DNA of 64,000 nucleotides, taken from assembly GCA_021730785.1 (NCBI GenBank), contig JAKFWF010000002.1, positions 62,001-126,000 on the forward strand, written 5' to 3'. The DNA comes from Hyphomicrobiaceae bacterium (GTDB lineage: Bacteria; Pseudomonadota; Alphaproteobacteria; Rhizobiales; Hyphomicrobiaceae). Shown here one piece after another: positions 1 to 7,203 of this stretch. Under the pieces are notes generated by a model. It saw only the letters and a list, made by a program, of their open reading frames with translations. It had not been told where the DNA came from and ran no database searches. A program made the translations under genes and the position numbers. Each line of letters opens with the position of its first letter. Within the stretch, counting starts at the first letter, position 1.

Positions 1-1
1 C

Positions 2-244
2 GAGTGGGCGGGCTTCGGCATCCAGGCCAACGCGATCGGCCCGGGCTACATGATCACCGACATGAACGAGGCACTGATCAACAACCCGACCTTCGATGGC
101 TGGGTGAAGGGTCGCACGCCGTCCAAGCGCTGGGGCCGCCCCGAAGAACTGGTCGGCGCCGCTGTGTTTCTCGCCTCGTCCGCGTCCGACTACGTCAACG
201 GCCAGATCATCTATGTCGACGGCGGCCTCGTCGCCGTGCTGTGA
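2..244 (+). CDS. Short-chain dehydrogenase/reductase, C-terminal part (partial)
   Basis: The reading frame is open from the left edge of the window to a TGA at 242-244, so only about 80 C-terminal residues are visible. They carry classical SDR features: the substrate-loop segment with the N-A-I-x-P-G-Y pattern (residues 10-16 of the fragment), the R-W-G-R-P-E-E-L stretch, and the terminal N-G-Q-I-I-Y-V-D-G-G motif typical of NAD(P)-dependent SDRs of the gluconate 5-dehydrogenase / 3-oxoacyl-ACP reductase type. The cofactor-binding and catalytic Tyr-Lys parts lie outside the window, so the substrate cannot be assigned. The gene ends before a long hairpin-rich intergenic element, and the next gene is rplY, so this is probably the last gene of its own transcript. 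Confidence 0.85.
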   Translation, partial: EWAGFGIQANAIGPGYMITDMNEALINNPTFDGWVKGRTPSKRWGRPEELVGAAVFLASSASDYVNGQIIYVDGGLVAVL

Positions 245-357
245 ACCAAGACTGGCGGCACGACAGTCGACGCAATAGCCAGCACGGCGATCGCATGAAC
301 GAGCCACCGCGTCGGCTGCATCTGCGCAAACCCGTTGAACTTCCGCAGTTTTCGCCT

Positions 358-504
358 CCTCCCCCTTGAGGGGGAGGACAACGCGGCTCGATTTTTGTTC
401 TTCACAAAAATCGATTTTGCCGCGTGAGGTGGGGGGTGCTTTCTTGCAACGAATCCAGCAGCTTGATACCCCCCACCCCGGCCCTCCCCCTCAAGGGGGG
501 AGGG
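358..504. repeat. Intergenic multi-hairpin repeat element
   Basis: Four inverted repeats follow one another: CCTCCCCC/GGGGGAGG at 358-377; a 10-bp stem at 389-413 (CGATTTTTGT and its complement) framed by CGCGGC/GCCGCG at 382-424; GGTGGGGGGT/ACCCCCCACC at 428-477; and CCCTCCCCC/GGGGGAGGG at 482-504. The outer two hairpins resemble each other. No reading frame in the 245-711 gap looks like a protein. The architecture is that of a REP/MITE-like extragenic palindromic element, as is common in Hyphomicrobiales genomes. Copy number elsewhere cannot be judged from this window. Confidence 0.6.
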
Positions 505-673
505 AGGGAAGACCGAGAGAGCGTTGCCAATTTATTCGTTCATGCAATCGCCCTGCAATAGCCAGCCAGCGGCATTGCCATGGGCGCTTCCCCGCATTAT
601 AGAGCCCCATCTCATGCACAACGACTATGAGACTGCGCTGCGGCACCCTTGGAGGCCGGGCGGACGAAGTGCG

Positions 674-695
674 GGCCGGCTTTGCGGCCTTTTTT
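674..695 (+). terminator. Hairpin plus T-run in the rplY leader (terminator or attenuator)
   Basis: GGCCG (674-678) and CGGCC (685-689) form a stem around a 6-nt loop, followed by six T residues (690-695). The hairpin ends only 16 nt before the rplY start codon. An upstream GCCGG (about 654-658) could pair with CCGGC at 676-680, so an alternative fold is possible. It may be a simple terminator of upstream transcription or a leader attenuator. Confidence 0.55.
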
Positions 696-711
696 CTGTT
701 GGAGACACACC

Positions 712-1461
712 ATGGCAGACATGATCGAATTGAAAGCCACGGCGCGTCCCCGAGCCGGCAAGGGGGCCGCTCGGGCAGTGCGTCGTGAGGGCAAGATTCC
801 AGCCGTGATCTACGGCGATAAAAAAGATCCAGAGACGATCGCAATCGACGAGAACGAGCTTTGGAAGACGGTGACGAAGGGCAAGTTCCTGTCGTCCGTG
901 TTCCAGATCGACATCGGCGGGCGCAAGCTGCGCGTGCTGCCGCGCGACGTGCAGCTCGATCCGGTCAAGGATCGTCCGGTGCACGTCGATTTCCAGCGCG
1001 TGGCGGCCGATGGCATGATCCGCGTCAAGGTGCCGGTCAAGTTCATCAATGAACTGCTGTCGCCGGGCCTGAAGCGCGGCGGCGTGCTCAACGTCGTGCG
1101 CCACGACGTGGAGGTGATCTGCCCGGCGGAGGCGATCCCGCCAGCGTTCGAGTTCAACCTCGAAGGCCTCGAGATCGGCAAGTCGATCCACATCTCGGCA
1201 GTGACGATGCCGCCGAACGTGCGTCCGACCATCATCAACCGCGACTTCACGGTCGCGACGATTGCCGGTGCCTCGGCCAAGGGCGAAGTGGAAGCAACGC
1301 CGGCTGCGGGTGCGGCACCGGCCGCGGCGGCTGCGGGCGATGCGAAGGCTGCAGCGGCAGCTCCCGCTGCCAAGGGTGGGGCTGCGGCAGCTCCAGCCAA
1401 GGGTGGGGCGGCTCCGGCCAAGGGCGCGGCTCCAGCCGCCAAGCCGGCTGCGAAGAAGTAA
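712..1461 (+). CDS. rplY: 50S ribosomal protein L25/general stress protein Ctc
   Basis: The product of 249 residues is the two-domain CTC-type L25, which binds 5S rRNA in the large ribosomal subunit. The N-terminal RNA-binding beta-barrel (about residues 1-95) contains A-R-A-V-R-R-E-G-K-I-P-A-V-I-Y-G near the start, a family hallmark. A C-terminal beta domain follows to about residue 190. The last 60 residues are an Ala/Lys/Pro-rich low-complexity tail, typical of alphaproteobacterial L25 and probably disordered. The ATG at 712 is preferred because GGAG lies 9 nt upstream and the N-terminus matches the family. pth follows on the same strand, an arrangement conserved in many alphaproteobacteria. 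Confidence 0.95.
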   Translation: MADMIELKATARPRAGKGAARAVRREGKIPAVIYGDKKDPETIAIDENELWKTVTKGKFLSSVFQIDIGGRKLRVLPRDVQLDPVKDRPVHVDFQRVAADGMIRVKVPVKFINELLSPGLKRGGVLNVVRHDVEVICPAEAIPPAFEFNLEGLEIGKSIHISAVTMPPNVRPTIINRDFTVATIAGASAKGEVEATPAAGAAPAAAAAGDAKAAAAAPAAKGGAAAAPAKGGAAPAKGAAPAAKPAAKK

Positions 1462-1483
1462 GAGCGAGGCCACCGAAGCTCTC

Positions 1484-1584
1484 GTAGGTTGGGTTAGCGC
1501 CGCCACTTCGGCGCGCAACCCAACAGTCCACGGGAGGTGGAAGTTGTTGGGTTACGGCGCCAACAGGCGCCTAACCCAACCTAC
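1484..1584. repeat. REP-like double hairpin between rplY and pth
   Basis: GTAGGTTGGGTTAGCGCC (1484-1501) is mirrored by GGCGCC-TAACCCAACCTAC ending at 1584. Inside, two hairpins can form in tandem, one from the TTGGGTTAGCGCC / GCGCAACCCAA pair (about 1488-1523) and one from TTGGGTTACGGCGCC / GGCGCCTAACCCAA (about 1546-1580). This BIME-like arrangement of facing palindromic units is typical of chromosomal REP elements. It occupies almost the whole spacer between the two genes. Confidence 0.7.
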
Positions 1585-1602
1585 GGACTGTGGGTGTCGC
1601 CC

Positions 1603-2328
1603 ATGAAACTGTTCGTCGGGCTCGGCAATCCCGGGCCGAAGTATTCAGGCAACCGTCACAACATCGGCTTCATGGCGCTCGAGCGCATTGCCGCTCAACT
1701 CCGGTTCACCGCCTGGCGCCGCAAGTTCGACGGACTTGTCGCGGAGGGCGACATCGGCGGCGAACGCGTGCTGCTGCTGAAGCCGGAAACCTACATGAAC
1801 GACAGCGGCCGTGCTGTCGGCGAGGCGGCCCGCTTCCACAAAATCGATCTTGCCGACATCGTGCTGTTCCACGATGAACTCGATCTCGATCCTGCCCGCG
1901 TCAAGGTGAAGGTTGGCGGCGGCAATGCCGGCCACAAGGGCTTGCGCTCGACCTCGGCGCATGTCGGCAACGAGTATGTGCGGGTGCGCATCGGCATCGG
2001 CCATCCGGGCCACAAGGATGCTGTCACACATTACGTGCTCGGCGACTTCGCCAAGGCGGAGGCTGCCTGGATCGAGCCGTTGCTCGACGCCATCGCCACG
2101 AGTGCCGGTTGGCTCGCCAAGGGCGACACCGCACGCTTCCAATCAGACGTCGCCCGGCTGACCGCGCCTACCAGCGAGCCCGCGCCGGCGAAAGCTGCAC
2201 CCGCCAAGCCCGTGCCGGCCGCCAAGCCCGCCCGCCATCCGGCCGGCGAACGCGCCTCGAAATCGCAGAACGCCATCGCCGAAAACCTGAAGAAGTGGCT
2301 GGCCAGCAAGACCGGGAAAAGCGATTGA
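1603..2328 (+). CDS. pth: Peptidyl-tRNA hydrolase
   Basis: Pth cleaves peptidyl-tRNAs dropped from the ribosome and recycles the tRNA in the cytoplasm. The 241-residue product starts M-K-L-F-V-G-L-G-N-P-G-P-K-Y, followed by N-R-H-N-I-G-F, which holds the catalytic His (residue 20). The second signature (K-P-x-T-Y-M-N-x-S-G) and the H-D-E-L-D-L segment with the conserved Asp are present, as is the G-G-G-N-A-G-H-K-G-L-R-S signature. The catalytic core ends near residue 190; the remaining 50 residues are an Ala/Pro/Lys-rich tail ending in a basic K-K-W-L segment. An upstream in-frame start (1537) falls inside the REP-like repeat and is rejected. Confidence 0.96.
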   Translation: MKLFVGLGNPGPKYSGNRHNIGFMALERIAAQLRFTAWRRKFDGLVAEGDIGGERVLLLKPETYMNDSGRAVGEAARFHKIDLADIVLFHDELDLDPARVKVKVGGGNAGHKGLRSTSAHVGNEYVRVRIGIGHPGHKDAVTHYVLGDFAKAEAAWIEPLLDAIATSAGWLAKGDTARFQSDVARLTAPTSEPAPAKAAPAKPVPAAKPARHPAGERASKSQNAIAENLKKWLASKTGKSD

Positions 2329-2721
2329 TCCGAAAGCCGCGACCTATGATGTTCCGGCCGTGAGGATCGTCAACATCAAGGTGGGCCAGGACATCGCAGA
2401 TTGGCAGCGAGCCGAGGCTGCTGGGGTCAAAATTGCACGCTGGCATTACACCCGACCGACCGACCGATGGCCGTGGTGCCTGATCCGGGTTTGGCACGGC
2501 GTTGACGATGGAACCGACAAGACGTCCCTTGCCGTCTCCACGAACGCCGGCACGCTCGGCCGTCGGGTTTGCGTAAACATGAGGCAGCTAGATTGTCGTG
2601 CTCTAAAATCAGGCGATGCGGCGCAGCATTTGATCGATCAACGTGCAGCATCGTAATATTCCTGCCACCGAAATTGCTTGTAAAGCATTGAAATAATTAT
2701 ATAAACGCAATATTTTTACTC
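2329..2721. other. Intergenic region upstream of the nitrate operon
   Basis: I see no convincing gene. A 98-codon GTG-initiated frame at 2360-2656 has no family features or ribosome-binding site and is probably chance. A perfect palindrome TTGATCGATCAA lies at 2630-2641, about 90 bp before the sigma-54 promoter, and could be an activator site. I find no clear NtrC site of the TGCACC-N5-GGTGCA type. Base composition becomes AT-rich from about 2670. Confidence 0.5.
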
Positions 2722-2736
2722 TGGCACGCATCTTGC
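2722..2736 (+). promoter_or_regulatory. Sigma-54 (RpoN) promoter of the nitrate assimilation operon
   Basis: TGGCAC (2722-2727), a 5-nt spacer, and TTGC (2733-2736) match the -24/-12 consensus TGGCAC-N5-TTGC exactly. The GG and GC dinucleotides have the required spacing. The predicted start site near 2747-2750 leaves a leader of about 40 nt before the nrtA ATG at 2791. Nitrate assimilation operons are classic targets of RpoN with NtrC-type activators, so sequence and context agree. Confidence 0.85.
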
Positions 2737-2790
2737 CATGAGTTAACCATTCGATCCCGCTGCGGATCCGGTTAACTTCAAGAGGTTGCT

Positions 2791-4110
2791 ATGCCAAAGA
2801 CCAATTGCGATCGGAACTTTGACGCGCGCCTTTTGTCGCGACGATCAGCGCTCAAGCTGTCGTCGACTGCGCTGCTTCTGTCCGCCGCAAAGGCTGCGCT
2901 GCCAGGTGGCGCGTTCGCACAAGGAGCGGGTCCTGAAGTTAAGGGCACGAAGCTTGGCTATATTGCATTGACCGACGCAGCCCCGCTGATCATCGCGAAA
3001 GAGAAGGGCCACTACGCCAAATATGGCTTGCCTGACATGGACATCGCCAAACAAGCCTCCTGGGGTGCCACGCGCGATAACATCGCACTTGGTACGAAGG
3101 CCAACGGCATTGATGGTGGCCATATCCTGAGCCCTAAGGTGCATCTCTACGCGACCGGCAAGGTCATGCAGAACAACCAGCCGCTGCCGATGTACACGCT
3201 GATGCGACTGAACGAGGACTGCCAAGGCCTCTCCGTTTCCAACGAATACAAGCACCTCGCGGTCGGCACTGACAGCTCGGCGCTGAAGGAGGCCTTCGCG
3301 AAAAAGGCGGCATCCGGGAAAGAAGTGAAAGTCGCCATGACGTTCCCTGGCGGCACGCACGATTTGTGGATCCGCTATTGGCTCGCGGCTGGCGGCATCG
3401 ATCCCGACAAGGACGTTGCCACCATCGTGGTGCCGCCGCCGCAGATGGTTGCGAACATGAAGGTCGGCACGATGGACGCATTCTGCGTCGGCGAGCCCTG
3501 GAACGAACAGCTGGTCAATCAGGATATCGGCTTCACCGCGGCCACGACCGGCGAGATTTGGTTCAAGCACCCGGAAAAAGTGCTCGGCATGCGCGCCGAT
3601 TGGGTCGATGCCAATCCCAAAGCCACGCAAGCCATCCTGATGGCGACCATGGAAGCGCAGCAGTGGTGCGAAAAACCTGAAAACAAGAACGAAATGGCCG
3701 AAATCATCGGTCGCCGCCAATGGTTCAACGTGCCGGTGCCCGACATCATCGGGCGCATTAAAGGGGACATCAACTACGGCCGTGGCCGCGTCGAGAAAGG
3801 CACCAAGCTCGGCATGAAGTTCTGGGGTGAGGGCGGCGCAGTCTCTTATCCCTGGAAAAGCCTCGACACGTGGTTCGTCACCGAGAACATCCGCTGGGGC
3901 AAGTTCGCGCCCGACACCGACATCAAGGCGTTGGTGGCCAAAACCAACCGGTCGGACCTGTGGCTCGAAGCGGCCAAGGCGCTCGGCGTTGCGGGCGCGC
4001 CGACGGGCGACAGTCGAGGCGTGGAAAAATTCTTCGACGGTAAAGTGTTCGATGCCGCCGATCCCGCAGCCTATCTGAAATCGCTCAGCATAAAGCGCGC
4101 AACAGTTTGA
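2791..4110 (+). CDS. nrtA: Nitrate ABC transporter, substrate-binding protein (NrtA/NasF type)
   Basis: The 439-residue product is a periplasmic binding protein of the NrtA/CmpA family. The N-terminus has a twin-arginine export signal (S-R-R-S-A-L-K-L, residues 16-23), a hydrophobic stretch and an A-F-A cleavage site near residue 43. The mature part has the family's two-lobe pattern: G-Y-I-A-L-T-D-A-A-P-L-I-I-A-K-E-K-G near the start, T-F-P-G-G-T-H-D-L-W-I-R-Y-W-L-A-A-G-G-I in the middle, and the G-E-P-W-N ligand-pocket segment. It is the first gene of a tight operon with permease and ATPase, and a sigma-54 promoter lies directly upstream. Bicarbonate (CmpA) and nitrate paralogs are alike, but the nitrate reductase downstream argues for nitrate/nitrite. 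Confidence 0.93.
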   Translation: MPKTNCDRNFDARLLSRRSALKLSSTALLLSAAKAALPGGAFAQGAGPEVKGTKLGYIALTDAAPLIIAKEKGHYAKYGLPDMDIAKQASWGATRDNIALGTKANGIDGGHILSPKVHLYATGKVMQNNQPLPMYTLMRLNEDCQGLSVSNEYKHLAVGTDSSALKEAFAKKAASGKEVKVAMTFPGGTHDLWIRYWLAAGGIDPDKDVATIVVPPPQMVANMKVGTMDAFCVGEPWNEQLVNQDIGFTAATTGEIWFKHPEKVLGMRADWVDANPKATQAILMATMEAQQWCEKPENKNEMAEIIGRRQWFNVPVPDIIGRIKGDINYGRGRVEKGTKLGMKFWGEGGAVSYPWKSLDTWFVTENIRWGKFAPDTDIKALVAKTNRSDLWLEAAKALGVAGAPTGDSRGVEKFFDGKVFDAADPAAYLKSLSIKRATV

Positions 4111-4150
4111 ACCGGAGTCGCCAGCAACTGGCACTTCTAGGGAGACCCCC

Positions 4151-5101
4151 ATGCCCACAGCGATCCGAAAATTGAGAGTGGCTAGTCACGATATGCCGGT
4201 TGGCGCCGGCGGCGTTGTGGCACTGACCGCTGCGGCGGGGACTCAGGCACCGGTTGTGCCGCGCCCGGTCGCGCCGCAGATGCCGGCAAAGCGACCGCAA
4301 GCGAATGCTGCTGTCCGGCATGGGCGCACATTTCTGGCAGCTACGGTGCCGCCGCTCATCGTGCTTCTACTGCTGATGGCGCTGTGGGAACTGGCCGCTT
4401 CAGGTGCCAAGTCGGCTCTGCCGCCACCGTCACGCATCTGGAATGAAGCCAAGGACCTGATCATCGATCCGTTCTTTATCAATGGTACCCAGGATATCGG
4501 TCTTGGCTGGCGGGTGATGACGTCATTGCAGCGCGTTCTGGTTGGCTTCAGTCTCGCGGCGTTCGTCGGTATTTTGATGGGCGCACTGGTGGGGCAAAGC
4601 GACTGGGCCATGCGTGGCCTTGATCCGATCTTCCAGGTCTTGCGCACGGTGCCACCACTGGCATGGTTGCCTATTTCGTTGGCCGCTTTCCGCGACAGCG
4701 CACCATCCGCCATTTTTGTGATCTTTATCACCGCCATCTGGCCGGTGATCATCAACACCGCTGTTGGAATACGGAATATTCCGCAGGACTACAGGAACGT
4801 CGCCGCCGTGCTGCGGCTCAATCATATAGAATTTATGTTCAAAGTGATGCTGCCGGCGGCGGCTCCCTACATCTTTACCGGCCTGCGCATTGGGATCGGC
4901 CTGGCATGGCTCGCCATCGTGGCGGCTGAAATGCTGACGGGCGGGGTCGGTATCGGGTTCTTCATCTGGGATGCGTGGAACTCATCGCGGCTGTCCGACA
5001 TCGTCGTGGCCCTCGTCTACATCGGGGTGATCGGCTTTGTGCTGGACCGCCTGGTCGCGGCTATAGGCACATATGTGTCGCGCGGCACGGCAACGGCCTG
5101 A
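4151..5101 (+). CDS. nrtB: Nitrate ABC transporter, permease (NrtB/NasE type)
   Basis: The 316-residue integral inner-membrane protein has a roughly 60-residue hydrophilic, Ala/Pro-rich N-terminus and then six predicted membrane segments. The cytoplasmic EAA-type loop that docks the ATPase is near residues 205-225 (sequence around N-V-A-A-V-L-R-L-N). The segment W-L-P-I-S-L-A-A-F is characteristic of the NrtB/SsuC/TauC branch of binding-protein-dependent permeases. It starts 40 bp after nrtA behind a GGGAG site and is followed 12 bp later by the ATPase gene, so the three form one transporter for nitrate or nitrite. Confidence 0.93.
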   Translation: MPTAIRKLRVASHDMPVGAGGVVALTAAAGTQAPVVPRPVAPQMPAKRPQANAAVRHGRTFLAATVPPLIVLLLLMALWELAASGAKSALPPPSRIWNEAKDLIIDPFFINGTQDIGLGWRVMTSLQRVLVGFSLAAFVGILMGALVGQSDWAMRGLDPIFQVLRTVPPLAWLPISLAAFRDSAPSAIFVIFITAIWPVIINTAVGIRNIPQDYRNVAAVLRLNHIEFMFKVMLPAAAPYIFTGLRIGIGLAWLAIVAAEMLTGGVGIGFFIWDAWNSSRLSDIVVALVYIGVIGFVLDRLVAAIGTYVSRGTATA

Positions 5102-5113
5102 GGGAGGGACACC

Positions 5114-5965
5114 ATGATTGCGCCTGTCGAACCAAAATCCCATACCAACTTCCAGCCCATGCTGGCTGGCCGAACCTTTCTCAAAATCGATCACGTTGGC
5201 AAGACCTTCTATCGCAACGGCATCGAGAGCGAGGTGCTGCGCGACGTGTCACTCTCCATCGACCGGGGCGCCTACATTTCGATCATCGGGCATTCCGGGT
5301 GCGGCAAGTCGACATTGCTGAACCTGATTGCCGGACTGACCGGCGTCACCAGCGGCGCCATTCTCCTGGAGGATCGCGAGGTCAACGCGCCGGGGCCGGA
5401 ACGGGCCGTGGTATTCCAAAACCACTCGCTGCTGCCGTGGCTCACCGTCTACGACAACGTCCGCATTGCAGTCGACAAGGTGTTTGGCGCGCTTCGATCC
5501 AAGTCCGAGCGCAACGACTGGACCATGCACAATCTCGGACTCGTGCAGATGACGCACGCAAAGGACAAGCGACCCGCCGAAATATCAGGCGGCATGAAGC
5601 AACGCGTCGGGATCGCCCGCGGTCTCGCCATGGAGCCGAAGGTATTGCTGATGGATGAGCCGTTTGGCGCGCTCGACGCGCTGACACGCGCGCACCTGCA
5701 GGACCAGGTGATGGAAATCCATGCGCGCCTCGGTAACACCATGATCATGATCACGCACGATGTCGACGAGGCGGTGCTGTTGTCCGACAAGATCGTGATG
5801 ATGACCAATGGACCATCGGCACGCATCGGCGAGGTTCTTGCCGTCGATTTGCCGCGTCCACGCCACCGCCTCGAATTGGTCAGCGATCCAACCTACATCG
5901 CTGCCCGCGAGGCCGTCATGAAATTTCTCTACGAGCGCCACAGCTATGTTGAGGCGGCGGCGTGA
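5114..5965 (+). CDS. nrtD: Nitrate ABC transporter, ATP-binding protein (NrtD/NasD type)
   Basis: The 283-residue cytoplasmic ATPase powers the transporter encoded upstream. Walker A is G-H-S-G-C-G-K-S-T (residues 59-67), the ABC signature appears as I-S-G-G-M-K-Q-R, Walker B is L-L-M-D-E-P-F-G-A-L-D, and the switch His follows in I-T-H-D-V-D-E-A. The length and single nucleotide-binding domain fit NrtD rather than NrtC, which carries an extra binding-protein-like domain. A strong GGGAGGG site precedes the ATG. Its last four bases (GTGA) overlap the GTG start of the next gene, indicating translational coupling with the electron-transfer subunit. Confidence 0.94.
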   Translation: MIAPVEPKSHTNFQPMLAGRTFLKIDHVGKTFYRNGIESEVLRDVSLSIDRGAYISIIGHSGCGKSTLLNLIAGLTGVTSGAILLEDREVNAPGPERAVVFQNHSLLPWLTVYDNVRIAVDKVFGALRSKSERNDWTMHNLGLVQMTHAKDKRPAEISGGMKQRVGIARGLAMEPKVLLMDEPFGALDALTRAHLQDQVMEIHARLGNTMIMITHDVDEAVLLSDKIVMMTNGPSARIGEVLAVDLPRPRHRLELVSDPTYIAAREAVMKFLYERHSYVEAAA

Positions 5966-7203
5966 GCGGAAAGCCAACGCAAAGGCATGCGGCGCGGCGC
6001 AGGCTTGTCGTGGTCGGCAACGGCATGGCGCCGGGACGCGTTCTGGAACGACTGCTCGAAGCGGCACCGGATGCGTGGGACATCACAATCTTCAATGCTG
6101 AATCGCGGGTCAACTACGACCGCATCATGTTATCGCCCGTGCTGGCTGGCGAAAAAACGTTCGACCAAATCGTCATCCATGGCGACAGCTGGTACGAGCG
6201 CCACGGCATCACGTTGCACAAGGGGACGACCGTCACGGCGATCGATCGGGCAGCCAAGACGGTGACAGCCGCGCGCGGGCATACCGTTCGCTACGACCAG
6301 TTGCTCATCGCCACCGGCTCCCTGCCGATCATCATTCCCGTGCCCGGGCACACCTTGGCCGGCGTACTCAGCTACCGCGACCTTGACGACGTGCACGCGA
6401 TGCTGCTGGCGGCACAGTCGCGCGGCAAAGCAGTGGTCATCGGTGGCGGGTTGTTGGGGCTGGAAGCCGCCGCGGGGCTGCGCGAACGCGGCATGGACGT
6501 GACCGTGCTGCACCTGTTGCCCACCTTGATGGAGCGGCAGCTGGATCCGGAAGCTGGAATGCTACTACAGCGTACCATCGAGGCGCGCGGGATCAAGGTC
6601 ATCACGCAAGCCAATACCAAAGCCATTCTGGGGGAGAAAAAAGTCGAAGCCGTAGAACTCGCAGACGGTACGCGGCTGCCGGCCGACCTGGTGATCATGG
6701 CCGTCGGCATCAGGCCGAATGCGGGCCTGGGGCGCACAGCCGGTCTCGATGTGGGGCGCGGGATCAAGGTCGACGCAGCGATGCAAACCAGCGATCCCGA
6801 CATCTTTGCAGTCGGCGAATGTGTGGAAGTTGCCGGCGACGTGTTCGGCCTCGTGGCGCCACTATACGAGATGGCGCACGTGATCGCGGCGCGCTTATCC
6901 GGTGACACGGCGACCACGTTTCAACGCAAGGCGCTTGCGACGCGACTGAAGGTCAGCGGCATCGATCTGTTTTCAGCCGGCGACTTTGTCGCTGGCAGCG
7001 ACCGTGACGATGCCGTGCTGCGCGACCCGGCCCGCCGCGTCTACAAGCGCCTGGTCTTCAAAGACGGCCGCCTGATCGGCGCCGTGCTGTTTGGCGACAC
7101 CGGCGATGGTGCACGCATCTTCAGCATCATTCAATCCGGCGGCACGTTCGTTGGCAGCCGCGAAGCGCTGATGTTCGGCTTTGCGCCCGCCATGGCCGCC
7201 TGA
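5962..7203 (+). CDS. FAD/NAD(P)H-dependent electron-transfer subunit of assimilatory nitrate reductase
   Basis: The 413-residue product is a pyridine nucleotide-disulfide oxidoreductase of the NirB N-terminal family. The FAD-binding motif V-V-V-G-N-G-M-A-P-G is at about residues 15-24 and the NAD(P)H-binding motif V-V-I-G-G-G-L-L-G-L-E near residue 160; a second FAD-contact segment (I-F-A-V-G-E-C) follows near 278. It lacks the siroheme and 4Fe-4S domains of full NirB (about 800 residues), so it is not itself a nitrite reductase. In Klebsiella the comparable protein (NasC) passes electrons from NADH to the catalytic nitrate reductase. It starts with GTG overlapping nrtD and ends in a 1-nt TGATG overlap with nasA, so the pair is probably made stoichiometrically. 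Confidence 0.88.
   Translation: MSGKPTQRHAARRRLVVVGNGMAPGRVLERLLEAAPDAWDITIFNAESRVNYDRIMLSPVLAGEKTFDQIVIHGDSWYERHGITLHKGTTVTAIDRAAKTVTAARGHTVRYDQLLIATGSLPIIIPVPGHTLAGVLSYRDLDDVHAMLLAAQSRGKAVVIGGGLLGLEAAAGLRERGMDVTVLHLLPTLMERQLDPEAGMLLQRTIEARGIKVITQANTKAILGEKKVEAVELADGTRLPADLVIMAVGIRPNAGLGRTAGLDVGRGIKVDAAMQTSDPDIFAVGECVEVAGDVFGLVAPLYEMAHVIAARLSGDTATTFQRKALATRLKVSGIDLFSAGDFVAGSDRDDAVLRDPARRVYKRLVFKDGRLIGAVLFGDTGDGARIFSIIQSGGTFVGSREALMFGFAPAMAA

Noticed and set aside
2360-2656. A 98-codon plus-strand frame after pth
   Set aside because: GTG start without ribosome-binding site, no family features, and lies just upstream of a promoter region.
2845-4158. A 437-codon minus-strand frame
   Set aside because: Antisense to nrtA, which has a signal peptide, family motifs and operon context.
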